Source: Cruorifilaria tuberocauda (lineage: Eukaryota > Nematoda > Chromadorea > Rhabditida > Onchocercidae). From it: 64,000 nt of DNA. This document shows, in pieces, positions 37,801 through 50,457 of the stretch. The stretch is from contig JABVXU010000002.1 of NCBI GenBank assembly GCA_013365365.1, forward strand, positions 248,001 through 312,000, given 5' to 3'. Position numbers and translations under genes: made by a program. How positions within the stretch are numbered: position 1 is the stretch's first letter; every line of letters starts with the position of its first letter. Below the pieces are notes generated by a model that was not told where the DNA came from, made no database searches, and worked only from the letters and a program-made list of their open reading frames with translations.

Positions 37801-40800
37801 TAATAAAAATTATGATCATTTAGCTTAAGTAAACTTTATCATCAATGGCATTTCTTAAAATAAGAACGAAATGGATCACTGGTTTATGGAAGACACAATG
37901 AAAGGATAAATGGATGAGAAAAGGCTATTGTGGGTAATGATATAGGGCAGATTGTGGGAAAGAACTGCTGTAACAGCAAAAATACCTCGGGGGACTTGTT
38001 CCCTTCATAAGGTTACTTTTCATCCACCAAATAAAAGAAAAAAAGTGCCATGAAAATCTGTCATCGCCACTTGAAGTGTGATATGAGCATTGGCAGCCCG
38101 CAAAAAGCATCAACAGTGGACCCCAGAGAGTGTGTCAAAAAGTGCCAACAAAGCGACAGAAGCTTTTATGGATGACTAATCGACAAGAGACAACCCAACA
38201 TTGATATCACATAAACATACCCATCTATCTATTCAATATAAGATTTCCCTCCTTCTCCCTCGCCCTTTCGAAAGAAAGAAAAATGATACAAAACCGTAAT
38301 CCGCTGTACTCAAATATTCCTAACAACAATACCTGATATGACATTAAATTCAGAAAAATGCATCAGGAAAAGGCTATGAAATAAAAGAAGCAATATTTTA
38401 TACAAATATTAAGCTAACGATAACATAGGCACTCGCATCATCACATCGAATTACGCATGAAATATTATACAATTTAGATGGGTGCTACTGCTATCTGAAT
38501 GCCCCATTTCGGAAGATAATCTATGATAGGATAAAAAGATAACAGGGAAACAAATGTTTCCGTTGCTTTATAAGTTTCCACACAACGAACAGCTCAATTT
38601 TTTAACTTTAAAATCTTCGAAAATGAAATCTTTACAGAAGCATGAAGTGACAAAAATCTAGATGTACGGTTACAAATTGGATTAAATATGTAAAAACTGC
38701 TAACATCGTTTAATTAGTGAATAAAGTTGTTAAGAAAATTACCAGCTTTCGGTTCTAATTTTTCGAATTTCGGAAAAAAGGTAAAGTATTTTTCATACTG
38801 AACTAAAAATTACACGCTGAAAGATTCCATATCACAGTGATAAACCATGCATTAATAATATCTCAACAATCAAGTGCGCTGGTGGCAGTGAATAATTCCC
38901 AAAGTGACAATATCGTCTATAAAAACCATCAGAATCGTTTCATTCCTTACTATGACGCTCTTCCCGATACTCTATTCCTGACATATCTAGGATTCTACTC
39001 CCCAGTCACGAACTATCTATCTTTCGACAATACTACTAATTCTTGAAACTTATTAGAATGTCCACTTTTACTATCTTATGAAGATATGATCCTTCTTCGC
39101 TAGTTGTCAAGGATGCGCTTTTAAACTTTAACGAAATAGCACTGATCCTACCAGATTCTCACTAGTTTAATATTTTCTAGCTTCTAACTCTCAATAAAAT
39201 TTCTCTCAATTCTCATTCTACATAAAACCATCGCTAACTTTCCCCGCATTAATACTCGCAATCTAATTTTTAGCATGTGTTTCCTTAATATCTCCAAAAT
39301 CATCCATTTACGTTCTACATTCATTTCTAACCTCTAATTTCTAACCAACGTAGCCGTCGTCTATTTTCATCAGCACATTTATGCGTTATGAGGACGAGGA
39401 AGATGAAGCGTAAATCACTGAATTCAAACTGGGTTCATTGACGTTTCTCAAATTACTGCAACAGTTCATTTCATGTAATTGAAAAAGAGGTGGTGAATAC
39501 CTATGTAATTAAAAGATCATTAAAATTTTGCCCGTTTCTCGATCGTATATGAAAGTATAATAATATGATGATGATGATGGAAAGATATGATAATCGAAAA
39601 TCCACGTTCATTTTGTTCATTAATTCCACGCGCATTGAAATCAAAATTTAATTTAAAATTTAATTTAATTTAGATTGAAATTTTTTTACTATTGACCACA
39701 ATAAATAGAAAAGAACAGAATTGTGTTACCGTTGCATTTCAAAAGACAGTTAGTAGCGAATTTTTATACAGCAAAGACTGTATTTTCCATAACTGTTGTT
39801 CCAGTTCCTTCAGATATTTTGTAACTCAAATGGTTAAAACAGTCGGAAGTAAATGAATGCATGAATGAAAATAATTTATCCGATATATTTAAGAAACCAT
39901 TTTGTGCAACAATACTATTCTCCACTTCTTACAACTACTGAGAATATCCCGATCAAAACTTCGATAATTCTACAACGATTCTTCGTCTTATCACGCTTAT
40001 CACCCCTCGCTTCTGATGGGATCGATGTTAATGTAATTATTGTTGGAAATTATCCTCCTTTATATGATATTATTTCAAGTAAGAAATAGAGATGGTGGAA
40101 CACTAGTATTCGAAGCATGCATGGATTATACAGCATTTGACAATTTGTTTTATTTCTTCTTGCTCAATAACGCAATGATATTCTAAAGGGATAAAAAAAT
40201 CCCGAAAATAATATTACCAGAAGATCACCTACCTCTCTAATATTCATGAATATACTACTAAAATGAGAGACAGAGTTAGATTAGATTGTTTCAGTAACGA
40301 TAATAAACTAAGTAATTAAACTGATCGCTGTAATCATAGTTTACATGAAATATATGTGCAAAACTACCACTTAATACATTAAACTGAAGAATTTATTATC
40401 TGTGATTTATGCTTTAAGCATGAAAACAAAAAATAACTTGGAAAATAAAATTACAAGAATACCTATCATTTGTAGAGAAGTTATGACACAAATCTTATTT
40501 TTAAAAATCTGCAAGAAGATCAAAAGTTGTACAGTCATATTTAACGTCCTTTTTCAACGACGTAGAGCTATGAGAATTGAAAACAAAATCTAAAATTACC
40601 AGCGCTATCATGCTGCTAAAAGCGAGACAAGCAAAAAGTCAAAGAAAAAATGACTTTTAGTTTATAAAAATACATGAAGTAGATTGTAAGTTTTGTTACT
40701 TGGTTTAGAACTGAATTTTTCTTTCATTTAAAACTTTGCAACGATGTACTGCTTGTTGCTTAAGAGAATACAAGTTTAATATCAAATGATACGCAAAATT

Positions 40801-42279
40801 CATTTATATTCACGTTTTAAAACGAATAACAAAATAAGAAAATACCCAAATCTAATGTTAAACATCTATCTTGGAATTCTTATTAAGAAGCAACATGAAA
40901 ATGCCAATAAAAGCTTTGAATAAGACAAAAAATGGACTATCCGATTATAAATAAAGATAAAAAGATGAATAATAGCTGAAAAATCATATATTATTTTAAC
41001 ACCTAGTTAGAATTGCATCAAAATATGCTTACCTCTTGGATAAATCCTCTCTCAAAATCATCTATCTTCCAACCAGTACGACGAATGATTGCCTCAGCTC
41101 GTTTTCTTGTCAACGTAGATAATGCACGATGCAACAAAATTTTGATACGAATCGGCACCGCCTGCACAAAAACACAGTTTATGCAAGAAAGAAATTTCAT
41201 ATTACTAATCTTTTAATAAAAATTTCCAAAACAGTAACATAAAAGTAGAATGAAATCAAGTTGGGACAATTATTTCATTAAAATAAATTTGAATTAATCC
41301 TGAATTAAAATGATTCTTAAATACCTTCTCGTATGAAATGAATAAAATAGATGCCGGAGAACGACTCCGTATAACCTATACAGGAAGAAATGTTGTTTAC
41401 AAATGATAACAGGAGCTATTTTTGAAAAGAATTTCAACTTTATGCTTCAACTTTTTTTTCATTTATCATAACAGCTAATTAAATGCTCTGTTAAAAGCTC
41501 GCCTATGATCTATCTAGATATTTGACCTAAAAAATGTAGGCAAAACATGCCTTGTGGCGTTAGAAATGAGGCTCTAAGAAGATACTTCCATTTAGTAATG
41601 TTTAAATAGTCTGAAATAGAAGAAAAAAATAGAGAACCTGGAAACCATAAAGTGATGCGAACGTAATGGCTTCGATAAGATCGGTCTGATCCACCGTATC
41701 ACTATTATCAGCATCTACTGCATTAGTTATATCACCAGGATTAACTACCGTTGATATGCCACTGCCTGACAAATCATTTAATAAACCGTACTGAATCCGT
41801 TTTTGAATATTGCCTACAACAAATAGATATACAGTCAGTAATAAGTATCATATTTAAAGAATATGATAATATAACGAATATTCAGTACTTCAAAGCTTTG
41901 ACGATTACTTGAGTTTTCCTTTAAAATTTGTTGAAATTTCGTTCCTTCTGTCTTTAAAAAAGGTCTGGAATGCGTCTCAAAGTCACACAATAATCGAAAT
42001 GAAACCTTGTAAATAGATTGGAGTAAATCATATAAATGGATTATTCTGAATTCCAAAACTTTCACCGCTTTATCAGTCTCTAATGTCCTTCCTAATTTGC
42101 AAAAAATTTTAATTGCTTAAAAATACTTTATAATTTTTAAGGAATCAAAAAAAAACAATACGAGGATAAAACATACCAGAAGTAGTAGGTGGTTGATCAG
42201 ATTCGGTACCAATCGTTCTCCTACTACCATTTCTAAACGCTGCATTCAAATGTGGCAGCATTGCCGGTGAAAGCAACAT
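28833..42279 (-). CDS. basonuclin/disconnected-type C2H2 zinc-finger transcription factor, about 590 aa
   Basis: Exons: 42279-42177, 41813-41638, 41375-41325 (possibly optional), 41161-41033, 32243 to about 32040, about 31903-31596, 31284-31121, 30652-30544, 29826-29638, 29377-29226, 29025-28833. The N-terminal part carries the basonuclin block ASLYGFQ + [17 protein letters not shown] + [17 protein letters not shown]. The paired fingers are diagnostic: [19 protein letters not shown] then [31 protein letters not shown], a basonuclin/disco signature. Between them is a Gln-rich tract. Downstream are a basic TRKRKCDRP segment (probable nuclear signal) and APLDLTNG, resembling a CtBP-binding PxDLS motif. 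The start is supported by an in-frame TAA directly before the ATG. The junction near 32,040/31,903 does not join in phase with the donors I tried; every other junction does. The protein likely regulates development or epithelia, as in flies and vertebrates. Confidence 0.88.
31691..31793 (-). repeat. CAA/CAG repeat encoding poly-glutamine
   Basis: About 100 bases of mostly CAA codons (read on the minus strand) with interspersed CAG, CTG, AAA, CGA and GAG. They encode a Gln-rich tract broken by Leu, Arg/Lys and Glu, inside the basonuclin-like gene upstream of the zinc fingers. The low share of pure CAG runs suggests it is old and relatively stable. Confidence 0.9.
32244..41032 (-). other. 8.8-kb intron of the basonuclin-like gene
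   Basis: The exon ending GFIQE (donor GTAAGC at 41,032) and the exon starting [11 protein letters not shown] (acceptor TTTCAG at 32,244) are both phase 0 and read on from one another as in vertebrate basonuclin (YILQ-D-GKxLDRW). The span between is therefore one intron, far longer than the usual few hundred bases here. Open frames inside it (35,487, 35,775, 37,925, 38,837 and others) have no recognisable product. Less AT-rich patches occur near 36,400-36,650 and 38,000-38,300. A long intron in a developmental regulator often carries enhancers; that is inference. Confidence 0.7.
41325..41375 (-). other. possible 51-nt cassette exon in the basonuclin-like gene
   Basis: A 51-nt open segment (17 codons, [17 protein letters not shown]) is flanked by a good pyrimidine-rich TATAG acceptor and a GTATTT donor. 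It is phase 0 on both sides. It interrupts the conserved block between SLYGFQ and AVPIRIK, which are contiguous in other basonuclins, so skipping it would restore the family sequence exactly. Confidence 0.55.
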
Positions 42280-45200
42280 TTATATGATAATAATAAACCG
42301 TTCGTTCTTCCAAAGAATTTATCACTATCAATTATCTCTTAACTCTTTAGCAATTGAGTAAAATAATACCAATTATACAAATTTGTATCATATCTAAAAT
42401 AATGCTTTATCTTAATCTGAAAAATTATAAAAAGAATAATAAGCAAATTAAAATCAAAAATGATTGAAAGATACAACTAATGAATTTGTACATATCATTA
42501 CAGGATAATACTGATGCTATTTTATACACATCCGTATATAATCACCACTTACCTAATGCAGTATTCTTAATTTAACCTATATATTAGATGTGTGATACTC
42601 AAAAATCAAACAGAAATAATTTCTTTATGTTTGCAACTACCAATTATGATGAAAAGGTAATATGCTTGGTAGAAATGAAAAAGCTAACAAATTCAGAAGA
42701 AAGTTTTTAACATTTCATAATTCACATGAACATATAGCATGAATCCAATAGAATTAACTTGTAAAGAAAAAATGAAATCTATATGACCGATAAGTTCTCT
42801 GATAATGTATCAATGGTAGAACGACATTGTAGAAAGTTCACTGAAGTGATATATGGTGGAATTATCACTGTCACACTCAGTTCTATTTCAATGGATGAAG
42901 GTGACGATGTCCGTTCACTTATGCCCTCTCTCTGTGCACACCACTTTCAGCTCGCCTACGGTAACTTCCATTCCCTCTCCTTCCTTCTCGAACTACCAGC
43001 ATCGAGACACACACACATGCACACCGACAAATTGAATTCATTTATCTGCTTACAGCGAAAACAAAAAAGATGTGACACTCGCCGATGGTACATATACACA
43101 CACTTCCACAGAGAAGTAAAGCTGTAAACATTCACGTAAACAAAAGTTCATGATATTTCTGTCAGAAGAAATGAGTGTAAACGTAAAGGTCCATCGTATT
43201 ACAATATGATGGACAATCGAGCGTCCGAAATGTAAGGTTATGATGTAAAATGACCGTTGTTGAAGTAAACAATATGAATACCCATCGCTGATTTCGAAAT
43301 TTTAGCTAAGGACAATTGCAATGGGATCTTTTCCTTTCAAGTCATCATATCAATATTTTTTCAATTTACTCATCAGTAGTACTATCTTTCTAGTTCTCGT
43401 CATACGAGGGTAGAAATGAGGAAATATTTCCTACACAAAACCAGTACATCAATTATCAATGATATGTAGTTGCATTATTTCTTTTGATTGATATTAGGAT
43501 TATGTTATGATCATAATTCAATCAACCATTTGAATATATTATATTATATAAGAATGTATCGAGATTTCAAAAATAATTGGAATAAAAGTAAATTTTGTAA
43601 CTGACAGCACTGAATGTTCAACGTTTACTTTTAAGCCAATTTGACGAAATCGATTAATTTTTTGATGAAGTTGTTGATATCTCAACTACGGTTCACAATA
43701 ATTCTCTTCTTTTTCCTCTTTCATAGCAAGAAAGAGTCAGGAGCGCAATAAAAGAGAAAATGAAATGAAGTAAGAAATAAGTTAAACTGTTTGAAGGATA
43801 ACATGGTGCTATTCGAAAGCGTCAATGTTCAGGTTTACAGTTAAAAGGTTGTAAACAACAGCCCCCGCAATGATGGCACAGTTACTTTGAAGTAGCAGGA
43901 AGACTGAGATGGAACAGGTGGATGGAGGAGAACGTGGCTGTGCATAGATATTAATGATTGTTAACTAGCAGATCGGACGAAGGTTTCTGGGTTGGGACAG
44001 TTGTCTCACCTCCAATTGGCTTTTCCTCCCTGAAGCAGTACTCTGCTCTGGACAGTTGTCGTCCTCTTTCCCCGGTTTCCACTCTCGAAAACGAGTCGCC
44101 TCCACTTCCTCTCCACACCTAAAATGCCGACGACTAATGTGCACGTATGTATCTGTTTGACGCAAACGCGCTCTTCCTTCAACTATCTATTTGCTACCGA
44201 CTCCTGTCATACTTGAATCCCACAACCGACAGCACCACCAACATTCAGCTATTCGTCAAATCTCACTCGACCACGTTCCAATCCAACATCTCTGCAACTT
44301 CAACATGTGTGTGTATGTATGTATGTATACGTTTGTGTGTGGTATGTGTGTGTATATAGTGCACACTAAACGAGACAAATGGATCCAAGTGGTGTCAGTA
44401 CATGGCTTCACGCAAAACGGTCCGAAGGATCATTTATTGGTCCCATTCATCCAATAAGCTGAGTATTCTCTCATCCATCTCACTCCTACCTTGGCTTCTT
44501 CCGGGTACTGGTGATCCGCCTACTTGTTACTACATCTTTGATATATGAAAATAGCACCTCAAGAAACTCCTACGCCGAGTGAACTTCGCTTGTCTCATAA
44601 TTCACCCTGAAGTGATACCAGGCAGTCGTTGATGTTATGACGTGGAATGAAAAGTAACATCATCATTTACAAGGTTATTTTTCAAATGAATTTTTTAATT
44701 TCCCCATCTGAGTTGGAATTCGAAAATAAAAGGGAAAAAAATTGCAATGTAAATATGTAAAAAGGTTTTAGAATCGTACATGAATGAAAAGATAGTTAAA
44801 AGAAAATTTCATAGTACAACTGGAACGCATGTGGATCGTGAAATAAGCATCCTAAAGGAGTGAAAGCTTCGGAAAGAATTATTCATGATATGCATGAAGA
44901 ATGAAATGAAGTGAAAAGATATCATCGTTAAGAATCACTTCCATTCCGGATAGTAGCGTTAATCAGATTCTTAAAATGCGATAAACAAGCCTGAGCGATG
45001 ATCGGTATGATGGACGAGTTTCTCGGAAATGTTTTAAGATCGATGCGTCCAGGGCAATCTGTTTGCCTATTTTTTTTCTTTCAAAAAACAAAATTTGAGA
45101 AGAGGGAAAGAGATAAAAATGGGATAGGATAGAGAAGAAAATGGATGGTTTGAGAGATGAGAAATGTACAATAATCAAATGAGAGGCAGAGAAGATGACT

Positions 45201-48200
45201 GTACGAAAGTAAAAGTGAAAGTAATCTGTTGGACGGGATAGAATCCAGGAGATAATAACAAGTAAGAAGTTAGCCTTCTGGCAGCTCTGTTTCGATCAGG
45301 AGAAGCGGAAGGTTGCAGAGGAGGAAACAGGAAAAGGACAGGAAGAGGGAGGAGAAGCGGTTTCCGTCATTGATATGTGTGCTCTGACGGTGGTTCGGTA
45401 GCCCAGCGGAACGACAGCTGACGACAGTCATCGTCCCCACAGCCACAGACCGTCTCGTATCAGTGCGAGAAGCTACTTACTCTTCTCTGCCACCGATGCT
45501 CCGATGCTTAACTGCGCCTTCACGGTGTAATAATTTGATGACACTCACAGATCGAGATGCTTCACCCTCAGATGTACTTCCGCATAACGCCCTATCGTAA
45601 GCTTCTCCTACACAACATCACCCCTCTTACCGCTTTTCCTAGCAAGCTAAATCTCACCCAGAACCAATGAAATTTTACACATTCATCAATCACACCCTTC
45701 CCAATTACATTTCCGTTTACCTTCATTTACAAAAGAGCCAACAAAGACTGTCAAATAATTACTATCCTTCAAATAGGTATTAGACTATTTTCCGCCTGCT
45801 ACTGTGTATAATCTTCTTGCTGATGCAATATGCCTGACCACTTAGATACACATTCATTACGTGTCAACGTCACCATCGTCACCATCTATGCATGCCATCA
45901 CCCTTGCGCTCTGCTTAGCTCACTTCTCTCTTTTCTCCTACGGTAGCATCCACCATCAGCGCATTGCAATGAATCAAAAAAAGTCCGCTCGACGTAGTGC
46001 CATCAAAAAACGTCGAATTCTCCGATACTTTCGCACAAAAAAATCATTTTGCATATGCCAACAACATTCCATAGTTTGTGTAAGTGAAGAAAAGAGCGAA
46101 AGATATTGTCTTCTGTCTGTCGGTTACCATCCGTACTAAGCGGATAATTCGAAAGTGTGAATCCATCGTGTCACATACTTTGCAGCTCTTTTAACCCTTA
46201 ACAGTTATCTTCCTATAATACTGAATACAAGATGAATTACCGAATGTATAGCAAATGTACCATTACACGTGGGACTTGCGCAATTGACGCTTTCATCCAA
46301 TTCATCTAATGGTTAATCTTACTAACTTAGCTGAATTATCCATTTTGACAATCCTATTCAGTAAGTTATCCTATCATCTTTATATATGTTATCCTATCGT
46401 TATGCACATTTAGCAGCGTAGGCACGACATAAGAAGCATATCAGCAATGAGATACACATCAGAAGGGTCATTAATGAGCGTCGTCTAAATGATACGAGAA
46501 AGATGTATTGATTGATTGAAAGTTTGATGAAAATGGTTAATACAAACGATTAGCATTATAATATACACAAAAGAAAAAGGCGGTAAGCGCATATGTCACG
46601 CCTTGTTGATCAGAAAATATGCGTAACCAAAGTACTGGATGGATTTTGTTTTATTTATTGATTTTTATTTAGCCATAATGTTTGGGAAACTTTGGAAGAT
46701 TACTGCCATCAAAAAGCACTTCGTTACAGTATTTTCAGGTGCAAGAAAAGGCGTTCCTACCGTTGAAAGATGACCAATTGAGATGACTGACTGACCAGTA
46801 ATAATGACGCGGAAAGATGCCATTATCAGTATGCGGCATACCCTTAACAGATTTCCAATACGCTCAACTACCCTCTCAATTGGACCGGATCGCAAAATGA
46901 CCTTTGTCCAATCTCCACTTACGAGACAGCACAAACTACACTCACATACCTACCCACATTGTCTAAACAGACACACACACGCGGACGTGGACATACACCG
47001 TAAACACATCACTGTCGTACAGATAGTGCGTGCTTATTAGTAGCAAATAGTCGATTCAATATAACAAATTAGAAGTGACAATTACGTAACTGATTCGCGT
47101 GATGGAGATACGTGAGAACAGTGATGTGAGTTTGTGAAAAGAATCTTATCTATCGCTTCTGTTCAGATAAAACAATCATGATTATCCTTGGGTTATTCCA
47201 TGATTCCCTCAGAACCAAGATTAACAATCATTCGTGATCTGACTCGAAATCAGTTTCAGTCTTCTCTATTCCGTATTTAAAGAAATCGGAGGAATCTATA
47301 ATGTCACTTATACAAAGTGCTCTTAACCGAAGTATGAGATGTACGTTATTTATTGATTTTTCCGAAATTCAATCTTAGATTTTATGCGATATACGCATGC
47401 ATATGTAAGGAAGGTATGGCTTCTACATGAGCGACTGTGATTGTAAGCACTGTTATAAGAGCAATAATCAACTTCATATATATTACTTTTACAAATGTTG
47501 TTCATTTTAACTATACTTACAATTAAAGAAATATCTAAGGCTTTGTAACCTTCAACCTTCAATAAGTTAAGCTCTAGCATGTCTTCAGTGATTTCATATT
47601 CATTATTTTCTATGGCTGGCAGTTTGTGTTATTTATTTATTAATTATGAATCATATCTGCTTCCCAGACGTTATCATAACCATTATTGACGAGTTACCCA
47701 CTTGAGGGGCATATGAAGACCGGTATTTCACATTATCGTATCACAAAATAATGGTTTTTAATTAATTAATTCAACATCCCTGAAATGGTGTAAAACGACT
47801 TTACAATTAGAATCACATCTGTCTACGTCAAATATTCAAAGAAATAATACTGGCATTTATGAAGCAGAAGGATCTCTCTTATTTACGCATTTTGCTGAAT
47901 AGCATATTGATACTTTTAATTTCATGATGATTTACTTATGACTAGGTATTTCCAACGTCATTAAAACACTTTATTATACAAGTTACACAGCTACATTCAA
48001 CTGATATTGTTATCAATAATTAATTTTCTTGAACTGCTGGAATGCCACATATTGGCCAAAATTTTTCGACATGATTTGATGAAATTGGTAATTTACATCA
48101 ATAATATAATTAGTAAAATTCACGCACAGAAAAAAATCCTGCTCAGTCATATTACAACCAGCGGTTCGGAATCCAGGACAAATCTATTTTGAGAGTTGCT

Positions 48201-50457
48201 GTATAATTCAAATCATTCGGTCGTTCACATTCAGCTGTTCTTTTACAATTAACTGCTTCATTTATGTTTTCAAATTCCTTCCACCGATGCTACATCACTA
48301 AACGAGGAGATTTAAAAGCTATTCGAGAGATTTTTCATCGCTATTAGAAGCGGTCAATTAATACTACTTGTCCAGTTCTATATTGCAGCAAATTTTATTC
48401 CGGTCATTCTGGAACACGTTGAAATACATTGTCAGTCTTCTTCATCAATCTCCTCTCTCCTCATGCAACTAAAATGTATGCTACATTACTAAGCAATTTC
48501 ATTATTATCAAAATATGAGATATATGAACGATTTGTTCATAGGAAGAACGTTCGAATGAATAAATTAACGCAGCATAGCATAAGAATTGATGAGGAATAT
48601 TTAGAAAGAAGCTTGGTTCAATGATTTAATAATAGTGCCATAGGTGGTATCAGAAGAAATGAAATGATTCCATCTAATGAGCTGTAACGAACCTTAAGGA
48701 TGGTGAGAGGGGTACCATTATCCGTCATTTTATGAGTAAAAAAAACATGCAATAATCTGCTTTCAACGACCATTTACATTATTAAATACATTAGTTTATA
48801 TTCATAATCCATGCGTACCATTCATCGTTTCTTCATTCATTCCTGTTTTCCTTTCCTCGAAATTGACCTTTTGGCAGATAAAGAACAATTCGTTGTCCTT
48901 GTAGTACATTTTTACATAGATAAAAAAGTGTAAACAAGTTCCTTGAGGAACTGCACAATTCTACCAATAATATCTTGAGTTTTGATAAGCTTAAAAAGAA
49001 GTTCGAGGTGACATGGAATCGCTATCCTGATAAACGGAGAAATGATAGAATGTTACCATAGCATTTGATTGCTATGTTGTAAAATAACAATCGTTGCTGT
49101 ATCTGAATTTCTTACACCATCTCATTAGCAAATTGCAACTAAATTACTGATTGACATAGAGTGAAACGCATTCCAAAATTTCAATCCTTCTTTACCGATA
49201 ACTTTCAACGCGTCGACATTTAGGTATAAAAAGATAAGGAGAGAGAAGGGATGGAATAGAGGGAGGGTAAGTGACGGCGTAGAGAAGGGACAAAAGGTGT
49301 GCTGAGGAACACACACTATACGTGTGCTAACACCACATGGTCGCCAGATGAACGTAAAGACATGTTGTGTGGGACAATGTGATCAAATCCAAGCAAGCAA
49401 AGCAACTAAACGACACACATACACACACACAGACATAGCCGACCAACAGAGGGACAGGAATGCCATGCATCACTCGGTGCAATTGGTTGCTCACTGCAGT
49501 CGACCGACCCGACCAACTGATATAATACACCTCAGCAATACAACGTTAGCCGTAAACAGTAAGGGACCATCCTGAAATTCCCAACTTCTCTATTTTAGAT
49601 GAGCAGTTCCCTATAGAATGCATCGCATTTTGGTGCTAAGTAACTTGAGTTATTGAAAAACATCACCGCATACCCCACTAACGTCACCAATACAATCCAT
49701 TCCGACCAAAATACCAGAATAAATCTTATCCACTTGGTTTATATGGTAGACTGCCTTGTCAAATTTTCTCCCTTAACTGCATTACACCAATCATTCATTA
49801 AGGTTGTTTACCAGGACTGCTCAAAGACTAATTTTCAGCAATTGCAGCGGAAATATGGTGATTGTTTCACCAACAATTAATTTAACATATACTTTTTCAC
49901 ACATTACCAGTAGAACAACCAATAACTAATAACCAGTAATTCTGAAAGCTTGGAACTTCCTTCGCCAATCGAACCTCCTTGAACCATTTAAAAATAATCT
50001 TAATATTTTCACAGCACTCTGACATTTTGTTCATACTTTTATATAACTACTTCAAGCATAACACTAAATCGTATTTAAATACTAAAATAATCTAACAGAT
50101 TAACTCACTTTATCCAAATGTTATCAATCTGGATTAATTTATTTTTTTTTGACAGCAAAGAATAGATTTATTTTACTAAATCGAAGAGCAAAATCTTGAA
50201 TCGCGCTTATTTAATTTTTACAAAAGCCAAATGATATGTAATGGCAAGATGATAAAAGTAGCAGATATGAAATTAGTGAAAGGTACCAGATGACAGAGAG
50301 ACTATGAGCGAAACAACTTACAACCACTAACACCATAAAGTCTATAAATGTTATTTGTTCCACCTACGGTTTATTCTAATTTTGAAAATTATTGGGAACA
50401 CTATGAGGTACGAAATCAATGACATGATCGTACAAGTGATCCTTATCTTTCACAAAC
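42280..50457. other. 8.2-kb gene-free region upstream of basonuclin
   Basis: No supportable coding gene between the basonuclin start and the 3' end of the PGD gene. The background is AT-rich, but several less AT-rich patches stand out: about 42,880-43,100, 43,870-44,660, 45,200-46,100, 46,640-47,000 and 49,100-49,570. Many contain short CA/GT runs. Frames within them are open on both strands or in several registers, suggesting composition. A minus-strand GTAAGT donor-like site at 45,475-45,480 could mark a 5' untranslated exon of basonuclin, but this is weak. The likely content is promoter, enhancers and 5' UTR. Confidence 0.4.
44306..44358. repeat. imperfect TG/TATG microsatellite
   Basis: A run of GTGTGTGTATGTATGTATG followed by further TG dinucleotides, about 50 bases. 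It lies in the less AT-rich patch upstream of the basonuclin-like gene. Confidence 0.8.

Noticed and set aside
45861..46139. 92-codon plus-strand frame upstream of basonuclin
   Set aside because: No recognisable domain and lies in a composition-shifted patch where several frames on both strands are open.
46665..46934. 89-codon minus-strand frame
   Set aside because: Opposed by an overlapping plus-strand frame, no family similarity, no splice-linked neighbours.
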